From contig CAMQGK010000567.1 of NCBI GenBank assembly GCA_947000775.1, positions 14,672,501 through 14,736,500 on the forward strand: a stretch of DNA of 64,000 nt. Direction: 5' to 3'. The notes beneath the pieces are model-generated. The model saw only the letters and a list, made by a program, of their open reading frames with translations, had not been told where the DNA came from and searched no databases. The number at the start of each line of letters is the position of its first letter. The stretch's first letter is position 1. The DNA comes from Pterois miles (Eukaryota > Chordata > Actinopteri > Perciformes > Scorpaenidae). A program made the position numbers and the translations under genes. Shown in pieces: positions 1-12,206 of this stretch.

Positions 1-45
1 GGTCGAGGTGGATGAATGCGTCAACAAAACATCAGACTTTAACAC
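1..45 (-). repeat. Dispersed repeat D1, edge fragment
   Basis: The window opens inside a copy of the repeat called D1 here. The words GGTCGAGGTGGATG and GTCAACAAAACA are the reverse complement of the D1 end seen near 62,900, where ACCCATCTATCC is followed by ACGACCTCC. The family is unclassified and the copy is cut by the window edge. Confidence 0.4.
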
Positions 46-901
46 TTCCAGTCTCCAACCATTAGTATTTTTAAGTATATTATATACTATATTGTATTGT
101 AATATTTAGTTTAACATTTAAAAAGGCAGTTTTGAAGCAGAGTGAATATGTGATTCACCAATGTTTGTAAAGATTAGTTAAATGAGTATCCAAGCAATCA
201 CTCTCTCAACAGTTTAAATGTCACAACAAAAATCCATCGTGTTTTACCCCCCACCCACACACAACACACACACACACCCAATAAACATTCAACTAATTAT
301 TATCTTAAGTTACACACAGAAGTGTTAGCGGTAACCGATGGCTGTCATTACTCAGCAGGAGATTGTTGGTGCCACAGTGATGTGAAAGTGCACATCTTAA
401 AACAGAATAATTTGTAGGGAAAGACATCACTTATCTGGGTGCCCTGCTGTCCATAAAGAGCAAGTCATTCATTACTGTCAGCCTTAAAGTACATAGCCCT
501 GATTGCTAATGTGAGGGACGCAATCACCATGCAAGTCCACAGAGCCAAGTAAATATTCTGCAACACCCAGCCTCGATGTTTCGTCTTCATTTAAGCCCTA
601 CGATTGACTGTTGTTATTCTCCCTGACTAATGCATTTTGTGGTAATGTTATTTTCAAGGTGTTCTCACATATAAAATGCTGATGTATTCGTTGGAAAACT
701 CATATTAAAGATGTGATCCTGAGGCAACTGCTCTCTCGCAGCCTCCCGACGTCAGCCCCAGTCTGACAGGCATGTAAAATATCTGTTTACATCATAACTT
801 GACAACAGTGCGCTGACATCTCCATTTCCCATGTGACCGCATGAAATAACCCTGTCAAAAATATATTACAATCCATACTTATGACATTTTGCTTTCTTCA
901 G
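46..901. other. Non-coding stretch, nothing recognised
   Basis: AT-rich DNA with a short CA-rich patch near 260-280. No frame with coding character and no repeat family I can name. A strong pyrimidine-rich acceptor-like TTGCTTTCTTCAG closes the stretch at 901. Confidence 0.5.
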
Positions 902-990
902 TCACACAAGGTCATCGAGGCGGGGTTGCAAACGTGCTCTCCGGCGAGGAGCCTTTGGTGCAATTTTGATGACGTCAATAATCATTGACA
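902..990 (+). other. Exon-like segment, unproven
   Basis: An 89-nt CpG-containing block sits between a good acceptor (TTGCTTTCTTCAG ending at 901) and a good donor (ACA/GTGAGTAC at 991). The frame starting at 903 is open for 29 codons and arginine-rich. No partner exon was found, and the block could equally be a conserved regulatory element, because it contains a palindromic CRE. No family is recognised. Confidence 0.22.
970..977. promoter_or_regulatory. Palindromic CRE-like site
   Basis: The full palindrome TGACGTCA, the consensus for CREB/ATF factors, is followed by an AATAATCATT homeodomain-like word. A related GACGTCA lies near 749. A single 8-mer can arise by chance, so function is inferred only. 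Confidence 0.3.
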
Positions 991-1710
991 GTGAGTACAG
1001 TTTCAAGGCATCATTTCATCATGCTCAAGGTGGAATAGATGGAATACAGAAAGCAGTTTCTGCTCAAGTCTGCATGAACCATGCACCACTTTTACAAGCA
1101 ATGTAAAAAAAAAAAAAAAAGAAAAAGAAAAAAATTCCCTGAACAGCATCCGACTCTGAGCTTTCAGTCAGCGTGTATTAGATTTATCACTTTCTTGTCC
1201 CTACACCTTGTTGATGCCTCCAGAGTCCGACTACATTGGTATGGGAGGGGAGGCCTAAGCTGTGACTATGACATCTTTCTTGGTACATTATCTTCACACT
1301 CAATCTCCTTGGGGTAGATGGAGTGCACAGAGGAAGTGCTTCCACCGGTTAAGTCCTAACATGTAACCAGACATTGCTTTTAGGGGTCGGCTGTTAACAG
1401 GGTTGACAATGCTCTTTTATAGCCTTCAGATTGAATATTCTCTGAGTCTCCTGCTGCAGAGGCCATGTCATTACAGCTGATAGCTCCATTATTTTTTGAA
1501 AGAGTTGGCAGGACTTTTTATGTTTTGTATTTTCCCTTGCACTTAATGGCTGTCAGTGTTCCTTTCTTTAGTATACGTACTTTCACAAGGACACTTTTGG
1601 TTATGGCGCTGCAGCTTGTGTTCTGTATGGTCACTTTGTATTCAGATTACTGAGGACATAAAAGCCTTGACTTTGTGAAGGTAAGGAGCTTTGGACACTA
1701 ATTATATATA
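991..1710. other. Non-coding stretch
   Basis: Contains a poly-A/AAAAAG tract around 1,105-1,132 and no supported gene. A frame at 1,465-1,653 lies between an acceptor-like CTCCTGCTGCAG and a donor-like GAAG/GTAAGG near 1,680, but its composition is not convincing. Confidence 0.45.
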
Positions 1711-2250
1711 ATGATAAAAGAACATAATTTTGCCCTCAACCTAAACCTACTCCGGTTTGGCGTTCCTGTGGACAAAAGCAGGAGTGTTTCCAATCACCAG
1801 TTTAGAAAACCTCTTATTTTACAGCAGCAAGGTCTGACCATCTGCCCTGCTCAGTCCTGGTTCTGGTTCTCCAGTGACACCCTTTCTTCCAACAATACAG
1901 CCTGGGCCTCCAGCAGCATGGTGCCATGGTGTGTCTTTCCCAGGAGACTCCCATTTTTCATCGCCCTGTCTTGGTTTCTCCCATATTTCTCCCAGTTTAT
2001 GACTAAATTTTCGCTTTTTTCCTTCTGTTATCTTAGCCTGTTTCTGGAACTTCACAGTGTATATTTTTCCACCCGGACGGCTATAGAGCTTCACCACCCG
2101 TCATTTTCCAGCAGAAGAGTCTGTGCTAGTTTGAGATCATGTTTAAGTTACGCTCGCCACACCATGCAGCACCCAGAGTTGGACTGCTGGATGCAGCGAA
2201 AAGCCGCCGTGGTGCAGGTGCAAGCTACTGGAAATAAAAGCTATCAGTGA
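1711..2250. other. Region open on both strands, possible gene relic
   Basis: The plus strand is open for 179 codons (1,711-2,250) and the minus strand for about 92 codons over 1,819-2,097. The minus frame has the more protein-like composition (Lys, Glu and Gly rich, with a GGPG...GRKG...GEPEPG stretch) and after one TAA continues in frame for about 24 more codons. The plus frame is Phe/Leu/Ser rich, as expected of an antisense shadow. No homologue is recognised. The segment could be a degenerate transposon or processed gene, or chance. Confidence 0.25.
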
Positions 2251-2331
2251 GTGAGAGAAGGAGAAAGAAATGGAGAGTACTAAGAGAAAGAAATATTCAA
2301 GAAGCAGGTGCTTTGATTTCCAGTTAATGAA

Positions 2332-2333
<2 letters not shown>

Positions 2334-2368
<35 letters not shown>
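2334..2368. repeat. (AT)n microsatellite
   Basis: Uninterrupted alternating A and T for about 35 nt. Confidence 0.97.
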
Positions 2369-2371
<3 letters not shown>

Positions 2372-5300
2372 TCAGTTTCTTTTCATTGTTATTAAATTCT
2401 ATTGAGCATTTCTTTCCCAATATAGTTTTTAGACAATACATTAATATTGAATATTATTTCATCATTCTTATTTTGATTGTAACATGAATCCTTATGAGTT
2501 AAATTTTATTTTCTTCTTTTTTTTATTTCAAAATGACCTTTCTCCAAATCATTTGTTTTAATCTCATGACATTTTTTCAACAAGCAAAATCAAGAACTGC
2601 TCCCAGATTTAGCCAGTTAGCTCCCAAGAGCAAAAACAATGTTAATTCAGTGTCGACCGACTAGAGGCTGCTGTTCTACACAGTAACACAGCAGCTTCAC
2701 AAGGCTCCACATGCTCATCACATGTGTACATATTTGATGGGCTATGAGGCATATTGTGGATCTGGGCTACATCGGCTACAATAGGGCTGCTTCATAAATA
2801 ACTGACGCCGATGTTTAATGATGGAGTAAAAAATACACTGTGCCAAATTGCCTCGACATTCCCTTGTTTCCCCCCGCCTCTTCATCCCTCCATGTTTCTG
2901 CTCCAAATTACTTCCTGAAGGAGGAGGGAAAAAGCTATAGGATCCACTCCTGGTCATCCGGACGCTGCTGTTTTCCTCTCTAACCATCTAATCAGGGAAT
3001 TCAGCTGAGAATGCAGGACTGAAAACAAAAAGTACGCTGAGCCCTGGGATTGGAAACGTACATCAAGCATGGCATGTGAACCAACAGATCAACGGATTTT
3101 TTGCATTTCTTTCATTATGTGAGGAGAAAAAAAATAATTTGACAATGATAGAAGAATTAATAATGCAAGCACATAAATTAGTTAGATCTCTGGTTAAAAA
3201 ATGTGGCTACATAGAATCTGAAGTGAGACAATTTCCCCCTAGACAGACAATTTTGCACAAATAAATACTGAAGGAATAACAAACACTACAAACATCAATG
3301 ATCATATTAATTACATTAAGTATAAAAGCTCTGGATTTGTCAATAATAGAAACAGAGCCAAAGATAAACACTCCTCACACTGAGAGGATTGGGGTTTTTT
3401 CCCTACCTTTTCAGTCTAGTTTATATCCCCGTGTATTAATGTTAGAGTTTCCTTAGAAATGATCCTGCATTTTGAAACTATAATTACAGCTGAACTAAAG
3501 AGCTCTCTTACACTCTCCACAGAAAGATGTCGTTTAAAATCTTTTTTAATAAGAAGCTTTACAAGTACAATTATATGTATTAATTGCTTTCATGTAAGAA
3601 TAAATGAGAATGACAGGGTAATTAAAAGTTGTGGTGCTAATTTTCCTAAAGATAATGTACTATACAGTACATCCAAAGTCCTCCATTAATTGCTGGAATT
3701 ATCTTGAAGCAATTTTACTGCTCTCACCTTTAAAGAGGTTACAGGGGTGTAGTAAACCTTAAACAGTGTAGGTGGTTTGATCAACTAGCTGCCAGCCTAC
3801 AAGTTAGAAAGAATAAGAAAATGAATAAAGAATAATAATAATAATAAAATCACAAAAAGCAATGGGAATATACTGTTTGTGCTCCCTTATACAGCCCCAG
3901 ACATGTAAGTTAATGTGTGAAAAAACAGGGAAAAACTAATTGATAATGAGGAAATGTGCAGAAAAAATATATTTTGAGGTCTGTCTGGCTACCAGAAGTA
4001 GACCTGGGTTCAGATACTAAATAAAAATCCCATTGTTTTTAGATGCCAGTTACTAAATATTGGATTACAGGGTAGCTCCTGAAACCTTAAATATGGGCAT
4101 TACCAACCAAAACACTGATTTGATCATTAGAAATAACCATATATACATGTCAAAGTAGATACATAGATCTGTGACAGAAGTAAAGGAAGCATCATCCCAG
4201 TGCAACATTCAGTATATTGCTGTTTCCTAATTCAACATAAATCCTGTTTTAAAGAAGAGAGGACTTCTAGTAAGAAAACAGATAAAACGCTTTCCACAGG
4301 CTGACTTGGGGCAGAGTTGAGATGTGCAAGATGTGAGCAGGCCTCAGTGGAAAACGATGAATAATTTGACAATTATATCAACTCACATGATCTGCAGCTG
4401 CACCCGTCGAAGAAAATTTGTGAAACCAAGTTTCAAAAATGTGCCCAGAAACACTCAGCTATCATCACTAATGTTTGTTTGATAATCCAATGTTTAATCG
4501 TACATTTATGTTACACAATTTCCCCAGAATGTGCTAATAGTCCTTAAAGATGATCGATCCTATAATCCTCATACATCTTGACTGCAAATGTACTACATAC
4601 AGACTTGGGCTTAATTCAGTGTGTTATGCAGGCTGTTGCTTTCACATTCCTTTCAAAACCACCTTAGTTCATAATAATGAGATATTTTTTTCTGTATTTG
4701 TGATTCATTCTAATAACTAGTATCTAGGGATAATTACCTCTAGAAAAGGATTCAGAGGTCAGAACCTGCACTGAATCTGTATAATATAACAAGCACAAAT
4801 ACTTTGCCATGAAATTACGTTATAACAATAACAGTTTTCCATCAAGAGCTATAACTGAAGGGCTACATGTGGTTTGAATGCAGCTGGAGAATATTTCCTT
4901 TGTATGGACTCGCGCTTTCAAAGAGGTGAGGATCGCAGGCCTCCTTTCACACATGCACAAGCACTTACCTAACGCATCCACTGATTGAAAAGGCATTCAA
5001 TGAAATGAGGGTGCGCATGCTATATACACTAAGTAATTGATTTTTTTCCTTTTTTTTTGTCTGTGTGAGAAAACACTTCAACTCTTGCATTACCCATCTG
5101 AAAAATAAAAATTCGTTTACGCTAGATAAAAAATCATTTATCTGGGACCTATGTCTGGTTTCTATCATGGTGCTCTTATGATGGTTGTAATATGGAAATT
5201 AGAGTGTATTTGTATTTACTGGTTGTATTTTCTTTAATAATAACCCACAGCCTTCAGCTCAGGCTGCAGTTACTTCTTGATTGAAGATGTGTAGTTTGTT

Positions 5301-5689
5301 CTGTTCTGCTCATTGCTGGGCCCAACCATTCAAGATGGTGGGAAACACAGAAGTATGCTTTCTTATCTTCAACTCAGTCACAAGATCTTTGAGTCCTTGC
5401 CTCCACCCATGGACTCAGGTGACTATTGGTCACTGTGGCCCAACTATCTGTGAAATTCATTTATTCATTTTTATTTTCCTCTTTCTCTCTTTCTGTTTCC
5501 CTTCTCAACCCCTGCTGCTGCAGGAGGTCAGCCTTTGGCTTTTTCTCCTCACCTATGAAGAGGGTTGGAGACTGCTGACCTGAGCTCTGCAGCTGAATGT
5601 GTCCTTTTAAGCAAACAGACATATACCCAAGGAATCTTAATAAATGTCAGTATTCACTTATTTTAATCTGGATGGGTTTTTTTTTTTGT
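2369..5689. other. Non-coding stretch with one diverged duplicate
   Basis: AT-rich DNA without a supported gene. It includes the segment at 2,715-3,000 that resembles 57,540-57,830 (listed separately) and a short AAT-rich run near 3,832. A donor-like TTAG/GTAAGTG on the minus strand at about 4,970 has no convincing acceptor or frame. Confidence 0.45.
2715..3000 (+). repeat. Segment related to 57,540-57,830
   Basis: Ordered similarity to the later segment in the same orientation: TGATGGAGTA, then CTGT(G/C)CCAAAT(T/A)GCCTC, then TTCCCTTG, followed in both by a C/T-rich block and a GAGGAGGG-type purine block. It is an old interspersed repeat or an ancient duplication; the class is unknown. Confidence 0.4.
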
Positions 5690-5770
5690 TTGTTTTTTTT
5701 TTTTATTAAACCATACCAAGTCGTTTTGTTGCCTAAACTTAAGTAATGTGCTTCTTGATTCTTTTGTTTT
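5690..5770 (-). repeat. Dispersed repeat D1, fragment
   Basis: The words AACCATACCAAGTCGTTTTGTTGCCTAAAC-type (read in pieces) match the reverse complement of the D1 core TTTAGGCAACAAAAC. It is short and diverged and sits beside a poly-T tract. Confidence 0.4.
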
Positions 5771-6199
5771 CTCATTTATCATTTGTTTAAAATTGTTTAA
5801 AACTGTGACCATAATAGAGAAAATAGAGAAAATATATTTCCCTTGAAACATAATTGAAAATGCACTTTAGTTGTATGGGAATGCAATTTTGTAGGATACA
5901 GGGTTGCACGGTGTAGCTACCGTGGCTCTAGATTGTCATGGCATTTGGAAAACAATGGAGGTTTACGGTACACAAGAAAAAGATATAGCCTTTCAGACCG
6001 TGGCTTTTGGTCTTTTAATGGGGTCTGTTGCGATAAGAGGAAATGTTGTGAATATCACCAGCCTTATCCTTTAATACACAGTATTTCCAGTCTGTTGCTA
6101 CTGTCTCTCATAGTGTAGTATTGCCAAGTTAACAAGTGCTAGAACACAGTATGTATTTTAACACTAGGCAAGCCAGACCGACTGAAAACCAAAACACCC

Positions 6200-6249
<50 letters not shown>

Positions 6250-7824
6250 TGAGAGAGAGAAATAGAGCTGGATCAACTGAACATTTTACTCCCCAAATTC
6301 TATATACTATTTGTTGCAGAGTCCATGTGTCATTTCTGCAGTAAGACCCCTGCTCAGCGCCTGGCCAGACCAATATGTTGATGTCAGATATGCCAGGGGT
6401 TCCTTGTGTGTTATTTAAAATCTGCCAAGAGGTTCACAGAGGGGAGTGTGTGTCATCGCCGCTGAATCCAGAGCCACTTGTTTCACACCATATAACAAAC
6501 CTGCCACCCCCTGCAGTGTGTGCTGATCCAGATACAAAGCACCTCTCTTCCCGGCTGCTGCACAGAGCGCTTCAGATGCTCTTTTGAGTCGACAGCCACC
6601 AGACATCAGACTGTACAGAGCTTCCTGCCCCACTGGCCCCGGTCTCAGCCAGCCACTAAGGTGATGAAGCAGGATTCCTGCACATCATGGACTCTTTATG
6701 CTCGCAGCTACTCTTTACAACTCTGTTCATACTGTCACATAACATTTATACATCTGTGACTTTAAATGTATCATCAAGTTTTCTAAACATATGGTTTCTC
6801 CATGAAGTGGACCCATCAGGAAAGCACAGTTAGACCTCACGTCTAGACACCTCAACACCTCTAATCATTTGTGTGACTTCCTGCTGAGCTGATAATGAGA
6901 ATGATAATGGGAAAATTTGAAGCTCTTTTTTGCAGATATTATACAGTTTTCTCCACATAGTCATTTTCCATTTATCTACTGTAAAGTATATTACCAGTTT
7001 TCTTTATTTATATTCTCCTTTTCACTGTAATAAAGTGTGTTTCACATGCTACTCATGATGCTATACAGTGTAGCTTATCAGCATTTTTATTTGTGTATCA
7101 CATTCCTAATTAGCAGTGCAAAACTCCAGTTTATATATGGCTAAAATGCATGTTTCATCATTTAATCTATACTGCCAAGGTTGTAACAAAGAACCATATT
7201 CACTGAAGAATCATTTAATGGCAGAGAAAATACTTAATGACTCCGTGGCCCGAAAGCAGGCATCCATTAAACGTAATAGTGTGAATCAACATGACGAATG
7301 TATTGGCTTATGTTGGTATCAGTCATATTTACCATACTGCTCCCAAACGGCTTTCAGGGACATTCTGCATGCAGCTGGGTGCTTCTGCAGATTACCTCTG
7401 CAACTGTCATGCAGAATGTATTCTGATAGCTAGCCCATTTGCTCCAAGAATTCCCCTTTGTTTACTTAAAGTGTAATTCCTGGGGTAAATATTTACAGTC
7501 AGTTAATAACTGGAGGATGTGATTGACGTGCACCATTTAACAATCCTCATTTGATGCTTCCATGGTTGGTTGCAGGCATATGATGAGTTTGATGTAAAAT
7601 GTCAGTGGCACTAGCAACTACATTTTAGCACACTGAGTGATCATATTACATTTTAAATATCTTATGTGTGTGTAGACTGCTTGGTAGACCAGCTTTAGGG
7701 TTCTTATTCAGGTTGGTCTCATACACTGTTCATAGCTATACCTACAAAAAGTAATGCACTGTAATTTGTGTATATCCCATGGAGTCAGTTTGTGTGTAAT
7801 TATCATTATTGTGGATTAGGAAAT
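5771..7824. other. Non-coding stretch
   Basis: Holds the (GT)n run at 6,201-6,248. Several short overlapping frames occur on both strands near 6,375-6,760, but none has splice signals, a recognisable domain or a partner exon. Confidence 0.45.
6201..6248. repeat. (GT)n microsatellite
   Basis: About 24 uninterrupted GT units, followed closely by a short GA run. Confidence 0.97.
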
Positions 7825-7970
7825 ATAAAAAGAGGTGAACGCCGCGTAGCGAGGAGGTCGGAGTGGATCAAGAAATACTGGACTTTCACCCAGGAGGCCA
7901 GCATTCATGTCCCATGTGAAACCAGAAGTCGGCATTATTTGTCTCAGAAATTATGTACTTAAAGCTTCAG
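7825..7970 (-). repeat. Dispersed repeat D1, end portion
   Basis: GGTGAACGCCGCGTAG, GAGGAGGTCGGAGTGGAT and GGACTTTCACCCAGGAGGCC are the reverse complement of the D1 end that reads GGTGAAA...GACCTCCTCCCTA...GGCGTTCGC near 62,880-62,945. It is CpG-richer than its surroundings. Confidence 0.5.
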
Positions 7971-9494
7971 TAGGCGACAAGTTTTGGCGTCACTGTGCAA
8001 AAATTTCCTAATAACCTTTAAGCATATTGTAATTTAATTTAACTTCTACACATCCACATCAATGAGCCAAGTCAAGTTTATTTGTATTGCTCAGCATGTA
8101 ATGTCTCAAAGAGCTACGGGTCCACATCATCGTCAGTCAGTTTAATATATTTCAGCAATCCATATTAAAAAAAGGTAAGATTTCAAACATTAAAATCCCA
8201 CACAACATACAAAAACACTCATACATACACAAGGTCACAATTCAAGCATTGCAATTCAAAACTTCAACAACAAATGCACAAACAACCTCCACCACCAGAG
8301 AGAGACTCTCTGATGTGTGCAGCACTTGGTAGGATTTAACATTGCGCCAATTTTACAGTTCTTCACCTTATGCAATCTACACATAGATTTATACATAAGG
8401 TTGCTTATCACTGCCTCACATGTGGGTCCAATTATGCTGACAAATACATGACTATCACCATAAAGTCTTGGCATGCAAAAGAACTCCCTGGTGGCATCGT
8501 TGGGAATGAAATTGAGTCTGTTCACACCATGTGAGCAGTGTACAGTAAGCCATGGACAGACAGACCTGTGTGACACGCTACAGTGAAAACTAAATCTGTA
8601 ATGTGTTAGCTCACATTTATGTCTCAGGCACTAACAGGGATAGACATTGAAAATGCACCTGGCATGTTCACAGCTGTCATTAGGACCCACATGACGTGAC
8701 GTGCTACGCCCACTTTGCCCTCTTTGTAGACATCTTTTCATCCCACTTAGAGCTTAAAGCTTTACGCGACACAGATGCAATGAGTGGGAGTGTTTTCACT
8801 TCTTGTCCAGGAATATTTTCAGACCTTTTTTCTGGTTAACTTGCCTGAGTTGATATTTTCATAGATGAAATATTTATCCCAGGCAGCAGTTCAGAATGTG
8901 CATGACAGGTAAGAAGGTAAAAGGAGCTGAGGGCATCAGAGTGTACAGTGTTAGGTGAAAGATACTATAAGGGCTGACACTCTCACTGACGATCCCGGAG
9001 AAACGGTAAGGAGTGTCAACTGCAGAGCAGCAAGTCCTCTAACCTGAGAAATAGGCCAATTATCAGGGCCTTCCAAAAGCTACTATGACTGACACATATG
9101 ATCGCTTTCTGATCTGCCACATGGTAAAAGTGTCTATAATTGATATATCTATATTAAGATGTCAAATAATAATGTGAAAACCATGTGAAAGGGGATGAAA
9201 CTACAGAGATTTATTACCTAAATCTGCAGCTCTCAGTTTATAGCACTACAGTGACTTTTCGGGTCATTGTTTGGCTGTCCAGCCCAGTTGGCATGAATGA
9301 CATGAAAATTTGTAAGTCATTTAAAAAAAAAATATATATATACAACACCATTACTGCTTTCGGCATCATTTTACAGTTTGTACTGACTGCAGTGTAAAAG
9401 CATTAATAATGAATATGCCACACTCAAAGCTAGTGACGTAGACAACTGCTCATGCAAACATAGGACTTTCAGCCAACAGACTGGTGTTTTAAGA
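7971..9494. other. Non-coding stretch
   Basis: A short GTCAAGTTTATTTGTATTGC word near 8,068 resembles the tail of common fish repeats. Otherwise no repeat or gene is identified. Confidence 0.4.
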
Positions 9495-9720
9495 CCAGAG
9501 TTGATGTTAGTGACATGATTTCCAAACTAATGTTATGTTATTTCTGAAAGTATTTTACATGGTTTGTTAATTTTAAGCCCAACCTTTATGTATTTACTAA
9601 ACCTAAGTAGTTTTGTAGCCTAGACATAAGCGCGACTGTTTCACAGTAACAAAGTGGCATTCAGTGACTCATAAAAAGCCCTCCATTTCACAACGTTAAG
9701 CCTGTTGCATGAAATGACAT
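9495..9720 (-). repeat. Dispersed repeat D1, diverged copy
   Basis: AAGCCCAACC, TTTACTAAACCTAAGTAGTTTTG and CCTAGAC-type words follow the same order as in the copy at 43,050-43,280. Confidence 0.4.
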
Positions 9721-11899
9721 GCGAAAAGCCCAAAATGTCATGCTATTTATATGCCTTCGCTACTCATGAGATTGGGTCGGCCTGTCCGAACCACATCTTT
9801 AATATTTTGGTTCACTCTCACAGCTCTCATAGTGTTGTTTGAGGTTGCAGCTGCTTTCAGTGAAAAAGCTCTGAAGACATATTGTACAATAACTGCTCAG
9901 CACCAAAGAGCAGACAGACAAAGCGATGAACATAGTTTACCTGAGGAAGAGTCAGATATTTCCCTCAGGAGTTGGTAGAGACCAAACAGCACAAACACAG
10001 CTCCATATGAATGATAATGTTGCTGGATGTGGAAAAAAGCAACAGTTTGCCATAATGACAAGAAGTCAGTGTTGTGTTCACATGTTTCTGCTGCCCTGAA
10101 ACGCCCCAAAAGTCAGTTATTGCAGGTTTAAGACTTGGCTCAATTTAACAGCTAAACATACTTTATGGCCTTTAAAGACATCAGTGCTGACTGTTGGGAC
10201 TCTGTGTCGTTGTACAGTACTGTATGGCACTTCATCTTCCTCTTCTATCAGATTGTGTGTGGTAGTAAAATGTCATGAAACTACCACTTTAGCGACTGAA
10301 TTAGGACATTAATAAATATGGCAACTGTTAGTGGTATTTAAAATCATTTTAAGCTCTTAAACAGTTGTTCTGTTGATGACTGTCTCCAATCTGCTCATTA
10401 GCAAAAAGACCAGAAGGGGGGAAACACCCCAGGACCCCTCAGCACAATCCCACATGATGAACATAAAACATCATTAGCTTCCCAAGGAACTGGCTCAGGG
10501 ATTACAGGTGTGGTTGCATGATGCAGCTGATGTAGTGCATGACCTTGACATGAAGGGACCAGATGGCTCAGCACAAGCAACCAAACAGCGGTCGAACATA
10601 TGTTTGTATCGTGGTCTGGAGGCAAGCCAAGAACAGGATACCGCTATGAAATAGGCCTATATTAATCTTTACTTTCAAGAACCTCTACACAAAAGGATGA
10701 TCTTATAAAAGCACAGCGGAAGATCAAGTACAGTGAGTTCACGAATTTCCCATTAAATTTAGATGCCATTTTTCTTTTTCTAGCAATACATCTTAACTGT
10801 ATTTTTTTTCTGCAACAGAAGACTAACATTTAGTTTAATCATAGGCTGTGGTCATTTCATTTAAAACACAGACATACAGAGACCTGACAGCTAATTACAT
10901 TTCTGTTCATGGATGCAACATTATCTATAAAATAAGCTCAATTCAGTCAGTTCATAGAGAAAAATAAAGACCAGATTGTTTTGTTTATGCCGTGTTTAAG
11001 TGTAGCTGATGTATTGAATCATAATCTTGAAAATGAGCATTATCTTTTTTAATTATTTTCAAATCAGAGATGCTTGACTGAATGGTTAAAGAAACCTACT
11101 GATGATGCCATCACAATGCATTACCTCCACTTTAAAAACTAGGCACGGTATTCATATGCTGTTAATTCACTGCCATTAACCTGAATTTTATCACTCATTA
11201 AGGGAAGCTTTTTTATGCAGTGAGTGTGACTAAGGACACAGATATGGTAGAGAAAGACAAGGTGGTTTACTAGTAATGATAAATTTGTTTACTTGCAAAA
11301 AAGGTGTGAGAAAGCAATAAGTGGTGACTTTGGCCCCGTCAGCACAAAGACAAATATTGCAGGTGCAACAAGAATATTGCAGGTGCAACAAGGGTGAGGG
11401 GGCTTAGGCCTGGAAATAGAGCAGCATTGTGGAGTATGGTAGCGTAGTCATCATGGAGAAGAAAAATGGTGGCAGATCAAACACATACACAGGAGCAGGC
11501 AGCCAGGTGTGCTAAAGCAGTGTCTCAGGAAAAGCAGGGTCAGTGGGTGAAAGGGGAGAACGTAGAGAGGAGGAAACTCAGCTGTAGAGCTCTGTGAAGA
11601 AAAAGTGCATTAAATTAATCATAGGTGCAGCTTCCAGTATGCTGTTACCTTCTCAAAATCTAAAGCTCGCTCCTGAATCCTGGATTTTGTGTTCAGGCAT
11701 AGTTACATTCAGAAATATATTCATTTTTTGAATTGTGATATGATAATAAAAAGAAATTTTCAAAAACCTTGCTGAAGCAGTTAGAATCGAAAGTTAGCTA
11801 AACCAAGGCATTTTCATTCCAACTCTCATCCCAAATACAGACGCTAAAGGGTGTCTTGTGTGTCAGTGTCTAACGCAAATGGCCGTGAAAAAGCGTATA
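9721..11899. other. Non-coding stretch, partly repeat-like
   Basis: The block 9,740-10,135 (TTGGTAGAGACCAAA..., AATGTTGCTGGATGTGG) has the look of a common fish interspersed repeat but I cannot classify it. The remainder is AT-rich, with the 20-nt tandem duplication at 11,353-11,392. Confidence 0.35.
11353..11392 (+). repeat. 20-nt tandem duplication
   Basis: The unit AATATTGCAGGTGCAACAAG occurs twice, head to tail and without mismatches. Confidence 0.95.
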
Positions 11900-12206
11900 G
11901 GGGCAGCTGTGGCTCAGAAGTTCAGCGGGTCGCTCATCAGTAACAAGGTTAGTGGTTCGATCCTTGGCTATTCCAGCCCACATGACAAAGTGTCCTTTAG
12001 CAAGACACTCGACCCCAAATTTCTCCCAAAGGCTGTGCCATCAGTGTGTGAATGAGTATTTAGGTTAGATCCTGATGGGCAAAGCTGGCACGTTGCATGG
12101 CAGCCTCTGCCACCAGTGTAGGACTGTGTGTGTGAATGGGTGAATGCTGGCATGTAGTGTAAAGTGCTTTGAGTGGTCAAAAGACTAGAAAGGCACTATA
12201 TAAATG
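11900..12206 (+). mobile_element. tRNA-derived SINE
   Basis: Non-coding retroposon. The head has an A-box-like GTGGCTCAGAAGTTCAGCGG and a B-box GGTTCGATCC at 11,954-11,963, the pol III promoter of a tRNA-like 5' end. The body has AGTGTCCTTTAGCAAGACAC and ends with AAGTGCTTTGAGTGGTC...AAAGGCACTATATAAATGC, a 3' end shared with the truncated copy at 37,171-37,370. It is full length or nearly so, and older by divergence. No clear target-site duplication was found. Confidence 0.75.

Noticed and set aside
6164..6373. Frame with a run of alternating His-Thr codons
   Set aside because: It is the translated (GT)n microsatellite.
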